The notes under the pieces: generated by a model
Seen by the model: only the letters and a program-made list of their open reading frames with translations
Database searches by the model: none
What the model was told of the DNA's origin: nothing
Assembly (NCBI GenBank): GCA_005786805.1
Contig: SYCV01000076.1
Coordinates: forward strand, 1-64,000
Direction: 5' to 3'
DNA: 64,000 bases
DNA from: Planctomycetia bacterium
GTDB taxonomy: Bacteria; Planctomycetota; Planctomycetia; Gemmatales; Gemmataceae
Part shown: piece by piece, positions 1-11,208 of the stretch
Layout of the letters: each line of letters starts with the position of its first letter
Numbering within the stretch: position 1 is the first letter of the stretch
Position numbers and translations under genes: made by a program

Positions 1-807
1 AATATGCATATTTCCCCCGGCGAAGTATATGGTCTGTTGGGGCCCAATGGCGCGGGAAAATCCACCGCTCTCCGTCTGATCATGGGATTTCTCAAACCAT
101 CATCCGGCAAGGCAATGATCGCGGAGCACGACTGCTGGACTAATGGAGTCGCAGCCAGGAAAAAAATCGCCTACCTGCCAGGTGAGCTTCGACTTTACGA
201 AAACATGTCAGGCAGACAATTGGTCAATTTCCTCAGCGGCCTGCGTGACCGGCCTGTTCGCCCCGACCTTGATAAAATGGCCCGCATTTTTGATATCAAC
301 ATCGATACGCCCATGGCAAACATGTCCAGTGGCATGAAACGAAAAGTAGCTCTTCTTCTGGTTCTCGATCCTTACGCTGAACTCATCATCATGGATGAGC
401 CAACCAACACACTTGATCCAACCATGCGCGAAGCACTCCTTGATGAGGTCAAGGCTGCAAAAAAAAGAGGGCAGGCTGTTTTCTTCTCGTCCCATGTGCT
501 CAGCGAGGTTGAAACCGTGTGCGATCGTGTCGGAGTTTTGCGGAAAGGCCGATTGGTTCACCAGCAATCAATGGACGAGCTAACTTCCGGGAGGCGCATT
601 CGATTACGGCTAGCCAGGGAAAGTTCAGTGCCCGATTTACCCGGGCTGCAGTTGATCCGCAAGGAAGATACCCTTTTTCATTTGGAGCATAACGGGGCAC
701 TTGAACCACTCATGGCATGGATCGGAAAGCTTGAACTTCTCGAACTTGGCATGGAACCCCTTGGACTTGAAAATATTTATCGCAAAATTCATGGAGATGA
801 TGCGTGA
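1..807 (+). CDS. ABC transporter ATP-binding protein (5' end truncated by window edge)
   Basis: ORF 4..807; Walker A GPNGAGKST, signature SSGMKRKVAL, Walker B LIIMDEPT; likely starts upstream of the window. Confidence 0.93.
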   Translation, partial: NMHISPGEVYGLLGPNGAGKSTALRLIMGFLKPSSGKAMIAEHDCWTNGVAARKKIAYLPGELRLYENMSGRQLVNFLSGLRDRPVRPDLDKMARIFDINIDTPMANMSSGMKRKVALLLVLDPYAELIIMDEPTNTLDPTMREALLDEVKAAKKRGQAVFFSSHVLSEVETVCDRVGVLRKGRLVHQQSMDELTSGRRIRLRLARESSVPDLPGLQLIRKEDTLFHLEHNGALEPLMAWIGKLELLELGMEPLGLENIYRKIHGDDA

Positions 808-1850
808 TTTTCACCCTTGTCCTCAAACTTCTTCGCGACCTGAGACTGGCTTTGCTGGTAACCGCTTCGCTCCTCTGCCTTTTCCAAGTTTTCTGGGCGA
901 AAATCATGGAGCGAATCATCGCTCAACTCGCCCCTTTCTTTTATGGCATGGCGGGATATTCCGGTATCGATGTCAAGCAGGTCGAAAAAGTCGTTTTTGA
1001 TGGCCCGGGAAAACTTATCCGATCAATCATCGGCGGTGAAACCATCGACCTAAACAATGCCATGGATATGTTCACCATCGCCTATGTTCACCCCCTGGTG
1101 CAAACCATTATCTGCATATGGGCGGTTGGAAGGGCAGCCGGCGCGCTTGCGGGCGAAATCGACCGGGGTACCATGGAACTTCTGCTTTCACAGCCAATCG
1201 GAAGGGGCACCCTGGTGCTCGCACACCTTATTGTTGATCTCATCACCATACCACTGATTTGCCTTAGTATGTGGCTTGGTTCCTACCTGGGCTATTTTCT
1301 GGTGAACCCACTCACTTTAAAAGAATATGACAACCTGCCCAAGATGCAAAAGATGGATATTGAACTTGGAATCGCAGGATTGAAGTTAAAAATAAAGGAC
1401 CCCACAACAATGGCGCCTGCCCCCGAAAAAATGCCACCGGGTGAAGGACGCCTTGCCTTGCATCCGGAACTTCTTGGCAAAGGGCTTCTTGCAACAGGTG
1501 GCTTGGTTTTTGCGATCACAGGCATCACCATGGCGATATCATCAACAGGGCGATTCCGGTTCCGCGTCCTTGGATATGCGGTTTTCCTTATTCTCATCAT
1601 GTTTTTAGTTAATGTGATCTCCCAAGTTTGGGAACCCCTGATGCCATTACGACCCTTGACTATCTTTTATTATTATCAGCCCCAGCAAATGATCCTTGGA
1701 AAAGGATGGAGCGTCAATTTCTCGGAATGGAACCATGGCGAGACTTTGTTTCAAATCCCCTGCCTACTTGTGCTATATTCAATTGGTGCCATAGGATACT
1801 TGGTATCCTGGAGAATCTTTGACCGCAGGGATATCCCCGCCCCGATTTAA
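804..1850 (+). CDS. ABC-2 type transporter permease
   Basis: 4-nt overlap with upstream ATPase; multiple hydrophobic helices; motif EIDRGTMELLLSQPI typical of ABC-2 permeases. Confidence 0.88.
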   Translation: MIFTLVLKLLRDLRLALLVTASLLCLFQVFWAKIMERIIAQLAPFFYGMAGYSGIDVKQVEKVVFDGPGKLIRSIIGGETIDLNNAMDMFTIAYVHPLVQTIICIWAVGRAAGALAGEIDRGTMELLLSQPIGRGTLVLAHLIVDLITIPLICLSMWLGSYLGYFLVNPLTLKEYDNLPKMQKMDIELGIAGLKLKIKDPTTMAPAPEKMPPGEGRLALHPELLGKGLLATGGLVFAITGITMAISSTGRFRFRVLGYAVFLILIMFLVNVISQVWEPLMPLRPLTIFYYYQPQQMILGKGWSVNFSEWNHGETLFQIPCLLVLYSIGAIGYLVSWRIFDRRDIPAPI

Positions 1851-1900
1851 AAGATATATTTTCTGACTTTCACTCAATCAAAACCCTATGGTGAATTACC

Positions 1901-3781
1901 ATGAAAAAGAATCTTCGAGCAATGGTCCTGATATTCTCATCTTTTTTTCTTATCACAATGGTGACCTTGTTTTCCGGATTTGAATTCCTTTCGGCCCAGG
2001 GCAATGGCCCAAAAGCTTCCAGTTCCTGGTTTTTCGATGCCAAGGGGGTCTCAAGCCAGAGGCTATCTGATAAAGCAGGAAGGTTCTCGGGGAAAATCAT
2101 CGGTGTCCCATCCTACAAGCAACTTGACGCCCACAGCTTTTACGAATTCCATGGCACTGATGGGTTTATTATCAAGGAAAATGCGACCGGGGCTGAACAA
2201 GGAATGCCCCATGAAAAATTCTCCCTCGCATCCTGGGTTCGAATCGATGAAGGCACAGCCAATGGAGGTATCATCGGCTGCATGCAGGATAATGGTAATT
2301 TCGAAAAAGGCTGGCTTCTTGGATACGACAACGAAAAGTTCAACTTTGTAATCAGCACCCTTGGCGCGGATGATGGCGATGGAAAAATCACCTCGCTTCG
2401 TTCAAAATCCAGTTATCAAAAAGGCAAATGGTATCATCTTGCCGCCACCTATGATGGATCTTCCATGCGCATATACATCAATGGCAAGCTTGAGGGAGAA
2501 TCCAAGGAACAATCAAAGTCGATAAACTACGCGTCAGCAGCCCCTTTCATCATCGGCCGGTACCGCGATGATGACGAGGATTTTGGCCTGGTCGGTGCCC
2601 TCAAGGAAATAAACCTTTATGCCACTGTATTGTCACCAGCTCAAATCGCAGACACCTTTGAAAAAGATGCATCTCTTGCAAACCTTGCCCCTGTCCCTCT
2701 TCCTTCCGGATTTGTGATCGCACCCTATCTGCAATTTCCAACCAGGAATTCAATCACCATCATGTGGGAAACCTCAAGCCCAGCATCTTCGACGGTAAAA
2801 TACGGGACCAAGCTTCCCCTGGATATGTCAGCCGCCAATGAGGGCGCCTCGCTGATCCATGAGGTGCTCCTGGATAAACTCGAACCTGCGACCAAATATT
2901 TTTACCAGGTGGAAAGCAAATCCGACACCGGGGGTGTTTCCCAGTCCGGGGTGTTAACCTTCCAAACCGCTGTGGTTGAAACTGATCCTTTTTCTTTTTG
3001 TGTCATAGGTGACACCCAGAAAAACCCCCGAATGACAGGCAAGGTCATGAAACTTATCTGGGAGCGCAGGCCCCACTTTTTAATGCATGTGGGCGATGTG
3101 GTGGATAATGGCCCAGATAAAAAAGAATGGGTGAATGAACTATTCAAACCCTCCATTGATTTACTTTGCAGGGTTCCGGTATTCCCAACCATTGGTAATC
3201 ATGAAAAAAACCATGAGCATTACTACAATTATTTTTCACTCCCAAAGCCTGAATATTATTACCGCTACAGTTATGGGAACGCCGACTTCTTCGTGCTTGA
3301 CAGCAACAAGTCGCTCCTTCCAAACACCCAGCAACACAACTGGCTTGAAAAAGAACTATCGACATCCAAGGCCACTTGGAAAATTGTTTACCATCATCAC
3401 CCGGCATATTCCTCTGATGACAATGACTATGGTGACACCTGGGTGGGTGGATCGAACCTGGGTGACAAGAATGTACGCTCCATCGTGCAGCTTTACGAAA
3501 AGCACGGCGTGGACATGGTCTTCAATGGGCATGTCCATGTTTACGAAAGAACATTACCAATCAAGGGTGGAAAAATTGATCGCATCAAGGGCATCACTTA
3601 TGTGACCAGTGGAGGTGGTGGTGGCTCTCTTGAGAACTTTGCCCCAACCCCCACCTGGTTCAAGGCGGAGATCAGGTCTGACTATCATTTTTGCCAGGTT
3701 ACAATCCTGGGTAATCGCCTTAATTTAAAAGCGTTCGACCATGAGGGCAGGTTGTTTGACCAATGGGACAAAGACAAATAA
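1901..3781 (+). CDS. Secreted LamG-domain / purple-acid-phosphatase-like metallophosphoesterase
   Basis: N-terminal signal; LamG/concanavalin-like region (FSLASWVRIDEG...WYHLAATYDGSSMRIYINGKLEG); FnIII-like region; metallophosphoesterase motifs GDTQ, HVGDVVDNG, IGNHE, NGHVHVYER. Confidence 0.88.
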   Translation: MKKNLRAMVLIFSSFFLITMVTLFSGFEFLSAQGNGPKASSSWFFDAKGVSSQRLSDKAGRFSGKIIGVPSYKQLDAHSFYEFHGTDGFIIKENATGAEQGMPHEKFSLASWVRIDEGTANGGIIGCMQDNGNFEKGWLLGYDNEKFNFVISTLGADDGDGKITSLRSKSSYQKGKWYHLAATYDGSSMRIYINGKLEGESKEQSKSINYASAAPFIIGRYRDDDEDFGLVGALKEINLYATVLSPAQIADTFEKDASLANLAPVPLPSGFVIAPYLQFPTRNSITIMWETSSPASSTVKYGTKLPLDMSAANEGASLIHEVLLDKLEPATKYFYQVESKSDTGGVSQSGVLTFQTAVVETDPFSFCVIGDTQKNPRMTGKVMKLIWERRPHFLMHVGDVVDNGPDKKEWVNELFKPSIDLLCRVPVFPTIGNHEKNHEHYYNYFSLPKPEYYYRYSYGNADFFVLDSNKSLLPNTQQHNWLEKELSTSKATWKIVYHHHPAYSSDDNDYGDTWVGGSNLGDKNVRSIVQLYEKHGVDMVFNGHVHVYERTLPIKGGKIDRIKGITYVTSGGGGGSLENFAPTPTWFKAEIRSDYHFCQVTILGNRLNLKAFDHEGRLFDQWDKDK

Positions 3782-3798
3782 AACAGAGCCAATAAGTG

Positions 3799-4902
3799 CT
3801 AGGAGACTTCCAGCACTGGCTTGCCCAGCACATTCATCTTTGGGACAATCCCTAAACCAGGGGCCATGCTTGCGGACATTTTTCCATCAATCCGCTTGGG
3901 CGCCCCATCAGCGATACTTACAGAGACATCACTGTTGAAATCAGTGGCGGAGAATTGAAATTCAGGAGGCGTACTTTGTGCCAGATGGGCAATCGCCGCA
4001 GTTATGATATCCCCTCCCCAGCTATCTTCCAAAGTCATTGCAATCCCCAGCGAAACACATAGGTCGCGGGCCTGTTTCACCTTGGTAAGTCCGCCAAACT
4101 TGCTGATTTTAAGATTCACCACATCCATGGCCAGGTCTGAATTTCCTTTCATCAGCACATCAACTGAATCAATCACCTCATCGAGGATGAAAGGATTATT
4201 TGTATGCCTTCGAATGGAAAGACATTCCTCATAGGAAAGGCAGGGTTGCTCGATATACACATCAACATCCTTGACAGCTTTTGCCACTCGCATCGCATCA
4301 TGCATGAGCCAACCGGTATTGGCATCGGCAACAAGCCTGTCACCGGGTTGTAATTTGGCGGAAACAGCCAGAATACGCGCAATGTCCACCGCTGGATCAC
4401 CACCAACCTTGAGTTGAAACCTCTTGTAACCCTCGGCACGATACCCAGCGACCTTATTTGCCATCGCTTCCGGGGCTTCCTGGGAAATGGCCCGATACAA
4501 GTTCACATGCTCCCCATACCTTCCCCCCATGAGGGTGCAAACAGGCTGATTGGTGACCTTGCCAAGAATATCCCAGCAAGCCATGTCAATTCCTGATTTC
4601 ACATAGGCGTGCCCCTTGAGTGCGGCGTCCATCAACCGATTTAGCTTCTGCAATTCAATGGGATTTTCACCAATCAAATGTCGTCCGAGTTCAACAATAC
4701 CGGCACGAACCCCATTTGCGTATGCGGGAAGGTAAAAAGGTCCTAGAGGGCACACTTCACCATATCCAACAACCCCGGTATCTGTCTCAATTTCAACCAC
4801 TGTTGAATCAAACACAGTGACCGATTTTCCACCCGACCATTTATAACTTCCCTCGACAAGGGGTAAATCAACCTTGTATGCCCTGATTCGCTTGATCTTC
4901 AT
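3799..4902 (-). CDS. Mandelate racemase/muconate lactonizing enzyme family protein (hydroxyproline-betaine epimerase / cis-3-hydroxyproline dehydratase-like)
   Basis: Enolase superfamily layout: [42 protein letters not shown]. Confidence 0.85.
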   Translation of the reverse strand: MKIKRIRAYKVDLPLVEGSYKWSGGKSVTVFDSTVVEIETDTGVVGYGEVCPLGPFYLPAYANGVRAGIVELGRHLIGENPIELQKLNRLMDAALKGHAYVKSGIDMACWDILGKVTNQPVCTLMGGRYGEHVNLYRAISQEAPEAMANKVAGYRAEGYKRFQLKVGGDPAVDIARILAVSAKLQPGDRLVADANTGWLMHDAMRVAKAVKDVDVYIEQPCLSYEECLSIRRHTNNPFILDEVIDSVDVLMKGNSDLAMDVVNLKISKFGGLTKVKQARDLCVSLGIAMTLEDSWGGDIITAAIAHLAQSTPPEFQFSATDFNSDVSVSIADGAPKRIDGKMSASMAPGLGIVPKMNVLGKPVLEVS

Positions 4903-4974
4903 GAATTACACCCTTTGAATACTTGGTTCCAGACATCGCAAGATACTAAGGCACTTCAAACTTTACTTCCATCC

Positions 4975-7215
4975 CTAATTGTTGTTGAAAAGATATTTTG
5001 TCAACAGTTCGTAAAGATGCCGGGTTGTGTTTTTACCCTCGTTGATACTGTGGCTTCTATTGGGATATGCGAGCATGGTGAATTGTTTGTTATGACTGAT
5101 CAATTCATCAATAAGATTTTCCATTCCAAGATAATGACAATTATCATCCCCGGTGCCATGAACAAGAAGAAGTTTGCCTTTCAATTGATGGGCAAAGTTT
5201 ATGGGAGAGCCGTTTTTGTATCCATCGGGATTATCAGAAGGCAAGCCCATGTAGCGTTCCTGGTAAATGGTATCGTAATGCCGCTGGTTGGGAACGGGGG
5301 CGATAGACATGCCAGTCTTATAAAGTTCGGGATATCGGAAAATCGCATTCAAGGTCATGGATCCTCCACCACTCCAGCCCCAGATCGCGATTCGCGAGGA
5401 ATCCATGTATGGTCGGATTTTCAAAAGTTCCTTGACAGCGTTGGCCTGGTCAGCGGAAGCCAAAATTCCAACCTGCCTGTAAACGCTCTTGCGCCAATCC
5501 CTTCCCCGGGGCGCCGGGGTTCCCCGATTATCAATACTCATCACAAGATATCCATTCTGGGCGATCATGGAATGCCACAAAAAGCGCTTGCCATCCCAAC
5601 GATCAAGCACGGTCTGGCCTGCAGGTTCGCCATAAACATAAAACAATACGGGGTATTTCCTGGCGGGATCAAAATCATGAGGCTTGATGCACCAACCATC
5701 CAACTCAACCCCCTGGTCAACCTTCACCCTGAAAAACTCAGTCCCAGCTTTTTTGATGGACTCAAACTTTTTCTTGAAAGCAGCGTTTTCAGTGTAAGTC
5801 TTTATCACCTTATGATCAGCAAGATGTAGCAGATGGGCGGAAGGCGGGGTGTTAAAATTTGAAAACCGATGAACCGCATGGGTCGCATCGGGTGAAAGGG
5901 AATAAGCGTGGGTGCCTTTCATTTCCCTGGGGCTTAACAACTCAGGCTTGCCACCATCAAGCGAGATTCGATAAAGATACCTTTGGGTTGGATTGTCAGG
6001 TGAGGCAATATAATAAAGCCAGCCGTTTTTTTCATCCACCGCCTCGATGTGAATCACATCAAAATCACCCTTGGTTATCTGGGTTATCTTGTCCCCGTTT
6101 CGGGAAACCTTGTAAGCATGGCACCAACCATCCCGTTCACTCAGCCAGATGAAATTTTGATTGTTGTTGATCCAGAGAAACTCATTATCATTCTCGACCC
6201 AGGCCTTGTCCGTCTCCACCAATATATTGTTGCACTTACCGGTTTTAGGATCTGCGATCATCACGGTGTTTCGATTTTGCAACCTGTTGAATTGCTGAAG
6301 AACGATGTTGTTTTCAACCCAGTCCATCTTCGCAAGGTAGTGATCCCTGGAATCACCTGGGATTTGCAAAAAGGAAGTGGCACCTCCCTTGGAACTTACA
6401 ACACCTATCCTGGCGGAGGGGTTTTTCTCACCCGTCTTGGGATATCCGATGGTAATCAAGCTTGAGTATGGGCCTTTGGAACTATCGGTTATCAAAAAAT
6501 CCTTCACACCCTCGGTATCAATTTGCCAATAAGCAATGGAAGAACTATCAGGACTCCAGCGAAAACCTTTCCTCAATCCAAGTTCCTCCTCATAAACCCA
6601 GTCAAATGTCCCATTGATCAATTTCGTGGAACCGTTAGTTGTGAGAGGGGTGACATTAAAGCTTGAAAGATCCTGGACAAGAAGGTTGTTGTTATGGACA
6701 TAGCAGACAGATTTGCCATCGGGGGAAAATGTCGCAAACATCATCGTGGAGGGTGGTATATCACCCCCCAACTTTTTAAGCCCCTTGCTGGAAAGATCCA
6801 ATACCCAATAATCGCCCCGGGAATTAACACGCCAAACCTTCCTGCTATTGGTGTAAATCAATAATTTGGAACCATCATCTGAAAACTCATAATCCTCGAT
6901 GTTAACCGCCTTGGTACTGCCGGAGGGGATCAACCATTCTGCTGGAACAATCACTTCTTGTTTACCCGAATGCAAGTCATTGGAAACAATCACCTGGGTC
7001 TTGTCACGCGATTCAAGGGAAACAATGACCGCGCCCTTTTTGCGCCATCTTGTGGCTGGGGCGCTTTCCAGCTCAAATTCCTTGGAGTCAAAAATCCTGT
7101 CCACTGATAGGATGCCGGGATCATTTTTCCCGGACTGTGCGAAAAGTTGAGAGGATAAAAGATCGGTCAATATTAAAAACAGGAGGGAAACTTGTGGAAG
7201 TCCAAAGGCTTTCAT
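4975..7215 (-). CDS. S9 family peptidase (dipeptidyl peptidase IV-like)
   Basis: DPP IV N-terminal propeller (DWVYEEEL), catalytic GWSGGGSMTL, C-terminal HGTGDDNCHY and RSHSINEG. Confidence 0.93.
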   Translation of the reverse strand: MKAFGLPQVSLLFLILTDLLSSQLFAQSGKNDPGILSVDRIFDSKEFELESAPATRWRKKGAVIVSLESRDKTQVIVSNDLHSGKQEVIVPAEWLIPSGSTKAVNIEDYEFSDDGSKLLIYTNSRKVWRVNSRGDYWVLDLSSKGLKKLGGDIPPSTMMFATFSPDGKSVCYVHNNNLLVQDLSSFNVTPLTTNGSTKLINGTFDWVYEEELGLRKGFRWSPDSSSIAYWQIDTEGVKDFLITDSSKGPYSSLITIGYPKTGEKNPSARIGVVSSKGGATSFLQIPGDSRDHYLAKMDWVENNIVLQQFNRLQNRNTVMIADPKTGKCNNILVETDKAWVENDNEFLWINNNQNFIWLSERDGWCHAYKVSRNGDKITQITKGDFDVIHIEAVDEKNGWLYYIASPDNPTQRYLYRISLDGGKPELLSPREMKGTHAYSLSPDATHAVHRFSNFNTPPSAHLLHLADHKVIKTYTENAAFKKKFESIKKAGTEFFRVKVDQGVELDGWCIKPHDFDPARKYPVLFYVYGEPAGQTVLDRWDGKRFLWHSMIAQNGYLVMSIDNRGTPAPRGRDWRKSVYRQVGILASADQANAVKELLKIRPYMDSSRIAIWGWSGGGSMTLNAIFRYPELYKTGMSIAPVPNQRHYDTIYQERYMGLPSDNPDGYKNGSPINFAHQLKGKLLLVHGTGDDNCHYLGMENLIDELISHNKQFTMLAYPNRSHSINEGKNTTRHLYELLTKYLFNNN

Positions 7216-7360
7216 GGCAGACCCTTAAAAGAAAACAACAACAATAACTCAGGAATTATTCTATAGCAGAAATAAAGCCGGTGCTAACAAGTTCAATCAA
7301 AGGCACTTATCCATGTCCAAGAAGCCGGATGTTTGAAACCCTGGAAGTCACAAGTTAACT

Positions 7361-8947
7361 TTATTTGGTTTCCAAGCCACCAATGCAAAAAAGCCTGGTG
7401 CGGGTTCGAATATATAAATTCCCATCAGAAATCGCAGGGGTTGCGACACAGTCCTCCCCCATGCTGTTGGTCGCGAGGATCTTGAAATCCTTGGAATTTG
7501 AAAGCACCACGATTTGCCCGTTTTGGACTGTGGCGTAAATCTTGTTGTCCCCAAAAACAGGTTGGGCCAGGATCGGACTTGCACTGCCGGTGCGCTCCTG
7601 ATTTCCAATGCGTTCACCTTTTTGCCTACCCAGGAAATTCACAAATCCCCCGGTCTTAAAAAGAAAAACGCGATCATCCACCACTAAGGGAGAAACAAGG
7701 TGATCAGGGGCGGGATTAATGGCCTTCCATAAAATATGGGTTTTAGTGACATCGCCTTTACCGCCACCACGGATGGCCTGGGTGGAAAATTCATTTTGGA
7801 GTGAGGCATCCCACTTGCGCCAATCCACATTATCACCCGCCCTGCGGCGGACTTCCTTGTCAAGAATCCCCCCTTGGTTGGAAGGATCCAGAAAAGCCTT
7901 GTCAATCTCATCACCTTCAAGAACCCCATCCTTGTTGACATCCCCCCTCTCGAATTTTTTCCAAAAGGCATCAGGAATACCAACTCCCTTGTCTTTACGA
8001 CTCGCCTTGATGGATTCCCTGGTGATTTTCCCTGTGCCCTCCGGGTCGCTGGTGGCGCGCCATTGGTAGGAGATACCAGAACTGGAAACCGAGACATAAA
8101 CAATCCCATCAAGCACGACAGGGGTGGTCTTGATGTTTCTACAGACCAACTCAGCGGCCCATTTTCGTTTCCCGGTTTCGATGTCATAGCCCAGGACTTT
8201 TCCAGTCCCTGCAACCACCAGGTCAGGACCTGTCGGGGAATCACAAATCACAGGGTGGGAATAACTGACCGCCATGTCGCTGCGATCATCCTTCCAAAGA
8301 AGTTTCCCGGTTTTCTTATCCAAGGCATAAAGGGCGGGTGAAAGATCATCATCCTGAACGAAGAACAATTTTTCACCATGGAGCACGGGCGACATTCCCG
8401 GGCCCCAATCAAAAATAAAAAAAGGTTCAGGGACATGGTATTGCCATGCTTTCACACCTGTTTTCGCATCAAAAGCCATCAATCCCGATCTTACGAAGTA
8501 AACATAAACCCGTTCAGAATCCGCTGCAGTTGAGGCGGAAGCATAACTGTTGACCTGGTGGATGGGAGGCAATGGCTTAGGGCCCGCGGGGATTTCCTGC
8601 TGCCAAAGTTTTTTACCCGTGTGCTGGTCAAAGGCAAAGACAAGAAGTTTCTGATCAGGTTCCTTGCCATCTGTCATTGCGGTAGTGAAGATTCGCCCTG
8701 ATGCGATTGCGGGCGAACCAATACCATCTCCCACCTCGGCAGACCACCGGACATTCTTGGTGTTTGAAAATTCAATTGGCAACGCCTTGGTTGAATTATA
8801 AATCCCGGTGCAATTGGCACCCCTGAACTGGGGCCAGTCCTCCGCGATCAGGGGGCTTGGAATAAGAATAACAGTTGTGGAGAGCACACCAATAAACTGG
8901 ATTAATTTTCCCATCCAACAACTCCTAGCAAAAATCACAGTTACCAT
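7361..8947 (-). CDS. PQQ-like beta-propeller protein with embedded EF-hand
   Basis: Repeats such as LLVFAFDQHTGKKLWQQE, LYALDKKTGKLLWKDD; signal peptide; EF-hand DVNKDGVLEGDE. Confidence 0.9.
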   Translation of the reverse strand: MVTVIFARSCWMGKLIQFIGVLSTTVILIPSPLIAEDWPQFRGANCTGIYNSTKALPIEFSNTKNVRWSAEVGDGIGSPAIASGRIFTTAMTDGKEPDQKLLVFAFDQHTGKKLWQQEIPAGPKPLPPIHQVNSYASASTAADSERVYVYFVRSGLMAFDAKTGVKAWQYHVPEPFFIFDWGPGMSPVLHGEKLFFVQDDDLSPALYALDKKTGKLLWKDDRSDMAVSYSHPVICDSPTGPDLVVAGTGKVLGYDIETGKRKWAAELVCRNIKTTPVVLDGIVYVSVSSSGISYQWRATSDPEGTGKITRESIKASRKDKGVGIPDAFWKKFERGDVNKDGVLEGDEIDKAFLDPSNQGGILDKEVRRRAGDNVDWRKWDASLQNEFSTQAIRGGGKGDVTKTHILWKAINPAPDHLVSPLVVDDRVFLFKTGGFVNFLGRQKGERIGNQERTGSASPILAQPVFGDNKIYATVQNGQIVVLSNSKDFKILATNSMGEDCVATPAISDGNLYIRTRTRLFCIGGLETK

Positions 8948-9043
8948 AATTCATCAGTGCAATATCAAACCATGTGTTGACATTATCCTTGAATAACGCG
9001 CGTCCTCAATGTTTAATTCCACCTTTTGAATCCTAGTGCCAAG

Positions 9044-10042
9044 CTAAAGATTGAATAGTTCCATTGCATTCAATCGGAACACATCTTCAACCTGGGAGTC
9101 AGTCAGTCCCGTGGAAGATGCTGCAATTTTCAACATCCTAAGAGACTCATGACCAACCAAAGCCAGTTCAATTTCCCCATAGGCAACATCAAGATTCGTG
9201 TTTTCATGCGAAATCCACAGGAAACTATCTCCAAGCGCCACGCATCGCCCCCGTATATGCGAGACTGGAAAGTCAGAACCATAAAGGACTTTTTTATGCC
9301 CCATCGTGCGGATGATTGCTTCCACCGCGCCACAATCAGTGACCGCGGAGGTATCGAACCATACATTTCTCACACCCTTCAATGATTGAATGCCCAATAT
9401 GGTATGGTGAGCGTTGAAACCACGGGCGGCATGCGCAAGTATCAATTTCATATTGGGATATTTGTCACAATAACTCCTAATGGTCTCCTGGTTGGCGATG
9501 TCCGCCAACGCCCGCGGACGAACCATGTGCAGGGTGATCGACAATCCCTCCTCATGTGCGACACGCACCTGCGACTCTGGTAGAAAATCTTGGATCAATG
9601 ATTGAAAGGTGGGCTTGTTTGGACTGTAAACATGATAACACTTCAAGCCGACAAAACGGCACTTACGGACTGTTTCCCTGATCAACTCAGGGTCCATTTC
9701 CGGGGTGACAAGCATCTGGCCACGGGAACCGGGCCTTTTTTGTAATTCCTCGAACAAAAACTCGTTAGGAGCTGAAACATCGCGAATCGATGGATGTGGA
9801 AAAGGAAAAAACAACCCATCCGTTTTTCTTCGGGGGGTGATTTCCAAAATTGCTCGATCAAATGCCTCTGCCCCCGCGATTGGTGGACCGGATTTTACAA
9901 GGGCTGGAATAGTTTCTGCTTCAAAATGATCAGCCCTGTACCAATGGGCGTGCGCATCAAAAATCTCATCAGGGACGAACGAATCCAACTCCCTCTCAAA
10001 AAGCTCCCGGTCAAAATCTGTGTACTCCCAATCCTTCAACAT
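9044..10042 (-). CDS. Amidohydrolase family protein
   Basis: DAHAHWY, ITLHMVR, LAHAARG, YGSDFPVSH motifs of amidohydrolase_2 type. Confidence 0.87.
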   Translation of the reverse strand: MLKDWEYTDFDRELFERELDSFVPDEIFDAHAHWYRADHFEAETIPALVKSGPPIAGAEAFDRAILEITPRRKTDGLFFPFPHPSIRDVSAPNEFLFEELQKRPGSRGQMLVTPEMDPELIRETVRKCRFVGLKCYHVYSPNKPTFQSLIQDFLPESQVRVAHEEGLSITLHMVRPRALADIANQETIRSYCDKYPNMKLILAHAARGFNAHHTILGIQSLKGVRNVWFDTSAVTDCGAVEAIIRTMGHKKVLYGSDFPVSHIRGRCVALGDSFLWISHENTNLDVAYGEIELALVGHESLRMLKIAASSTGLTDSQVEDVFRLNAMELFNL

Positions 10043-11202
10043 CAGGCTTTTCCTTTCAGACTAATCCTAGCCCAGTGAATACTCATGCAATCAGGCGCAC
10101 CCGCATACCAAGCCAGGAGGATTTTTTCATCGGAAAGCTGGCAGATAACCGGATGCCCGAAACTCCATTTTCCCATATCCTCCCAATACTGTTTGAAATC
10201 TATGTTTTTCAAACCCTGGGAAAGTACCGCTCGCTCATCATGGGAATGAACTACCAGATTTTTTTCAGAAGGCCAGGACATCCCTCCATCGCATGAGTGC
10301 CAAAGCGTCAATGAACCGGGATTTTCCCTGTTAACCACAAATACAATCAAATTTCCATCAGGCAAAAGTAATGGAGCGGAAATCTGACCGGGTATCGAAG
10401 TAATCCGAATGGGTTCACAAATCAACCGGGAACTAAAAAATCTGCCTTTGAGAAAATGCACCGGTAGATCACATTTCTTACCTAGATGATGGGTCCAGAA
10501 AAAGGCAAAAAAATCACCATCTCCCATGCCCCGGCAAAGCCTTTGATCCCAGTAATAAATCTCATGTCCGGGATGTTGTGCAACCAATAAAGGCCGCGAA
10601 AAGTTATACCCACCATCAGATGAAACCAACAACCAGGCACCGTGCTTTTTTTCACCCGGATCATCATACTCCTTGTAACTTTCAAAGGGCACTGCGATGA
10701 CGCCATTATCCCACTTGATTATTGGCCCGGTAAAGGAGCATCCCCTCAAATCTCCCGTGGAGATTTCCTGCCAATCACCCCAGGTAAGCCCCTCATCAAC
10801 AGACACGCAAACAAATTGCCTTGATTTTAAGATTCCCTCAGTGACGGGATCGAACAGGGGTCGTTCCGGTTCACTTCGGTCAAACCATGTCGCAAACAAT
10901 AACACCCGACCCGGAAAAACTTCAACCATCTCCGCGGTGCTCAATGAACCAGGCACCCCATCAATCACGGTCCTGAATGATTTTCCCGTGAGTAACCAGG
11001 TACTTCCACCATCGGTTGACCTGCATATTTTGATCGTGCTGGAAACGGAATGTTTTATGGGGCCATTCTGAAACCCGCACAGGATGGTCCCGGAATCTAG
11101 CTTGCAAAGGGTTGTAAAGAAGGAGATTCGTTCCTGGTGTGACCCAGTCGAGCCATCATATATGATCCCCTTTTCCTCAATCACAAACATGGAACGCCCC
11201 AT
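10042..11202 (-). CDS. Sialidase/BNR-repeat family protein
   Basis: Asp-box-like repeats (STDGGSTW, SVDEGLTWGDW, SSDGGYNF, SCDGGMSW). Confidence 0.82.
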   Translation of the reverse strand: MGRSMFVIEEKGIIYDGSTGSHQERISFFTTLCKLDSGTILCGFQNGPIKHSVSSTIKICRSTDGGSTWLLTGKSFRTVIDGVPGSLSTAEMVEVFPGRVLLFATWFDRSEPERPLFDPVTEGILKSRQFVCVSVDEGLTWGDWQEISTGDLRGCSFTGPIIKWDNGVIAVPFESYKEYDDPGEKKHGAWLLVSSDGGYNFSRPLLVAQHPGHEIYYWDQRLCRGMGDGDFFAFFWTHHLGKKCDLPVHFLKGRFFSSRLICEPIRITSIPGQISAPLLLPDGNLIVFVVNRENPGSLTLWHSCDGGMSWPSEKNLVVHSHDERAVLSQGLKNIDFKQYWEDMGKWSFGHPVICQLSDEKILLAWYAGAPDCMSIHWARISLKGKA

Positions 11203-11208
11203 TCTGGA

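Noticed and set aside
208-567. Numerous antisense or out-of-frame ORFs (this one as an example) within long coding genes
   Set aside because: They lie inside well-supported genes, lack recognisable domains and look like by-products of codon usage.
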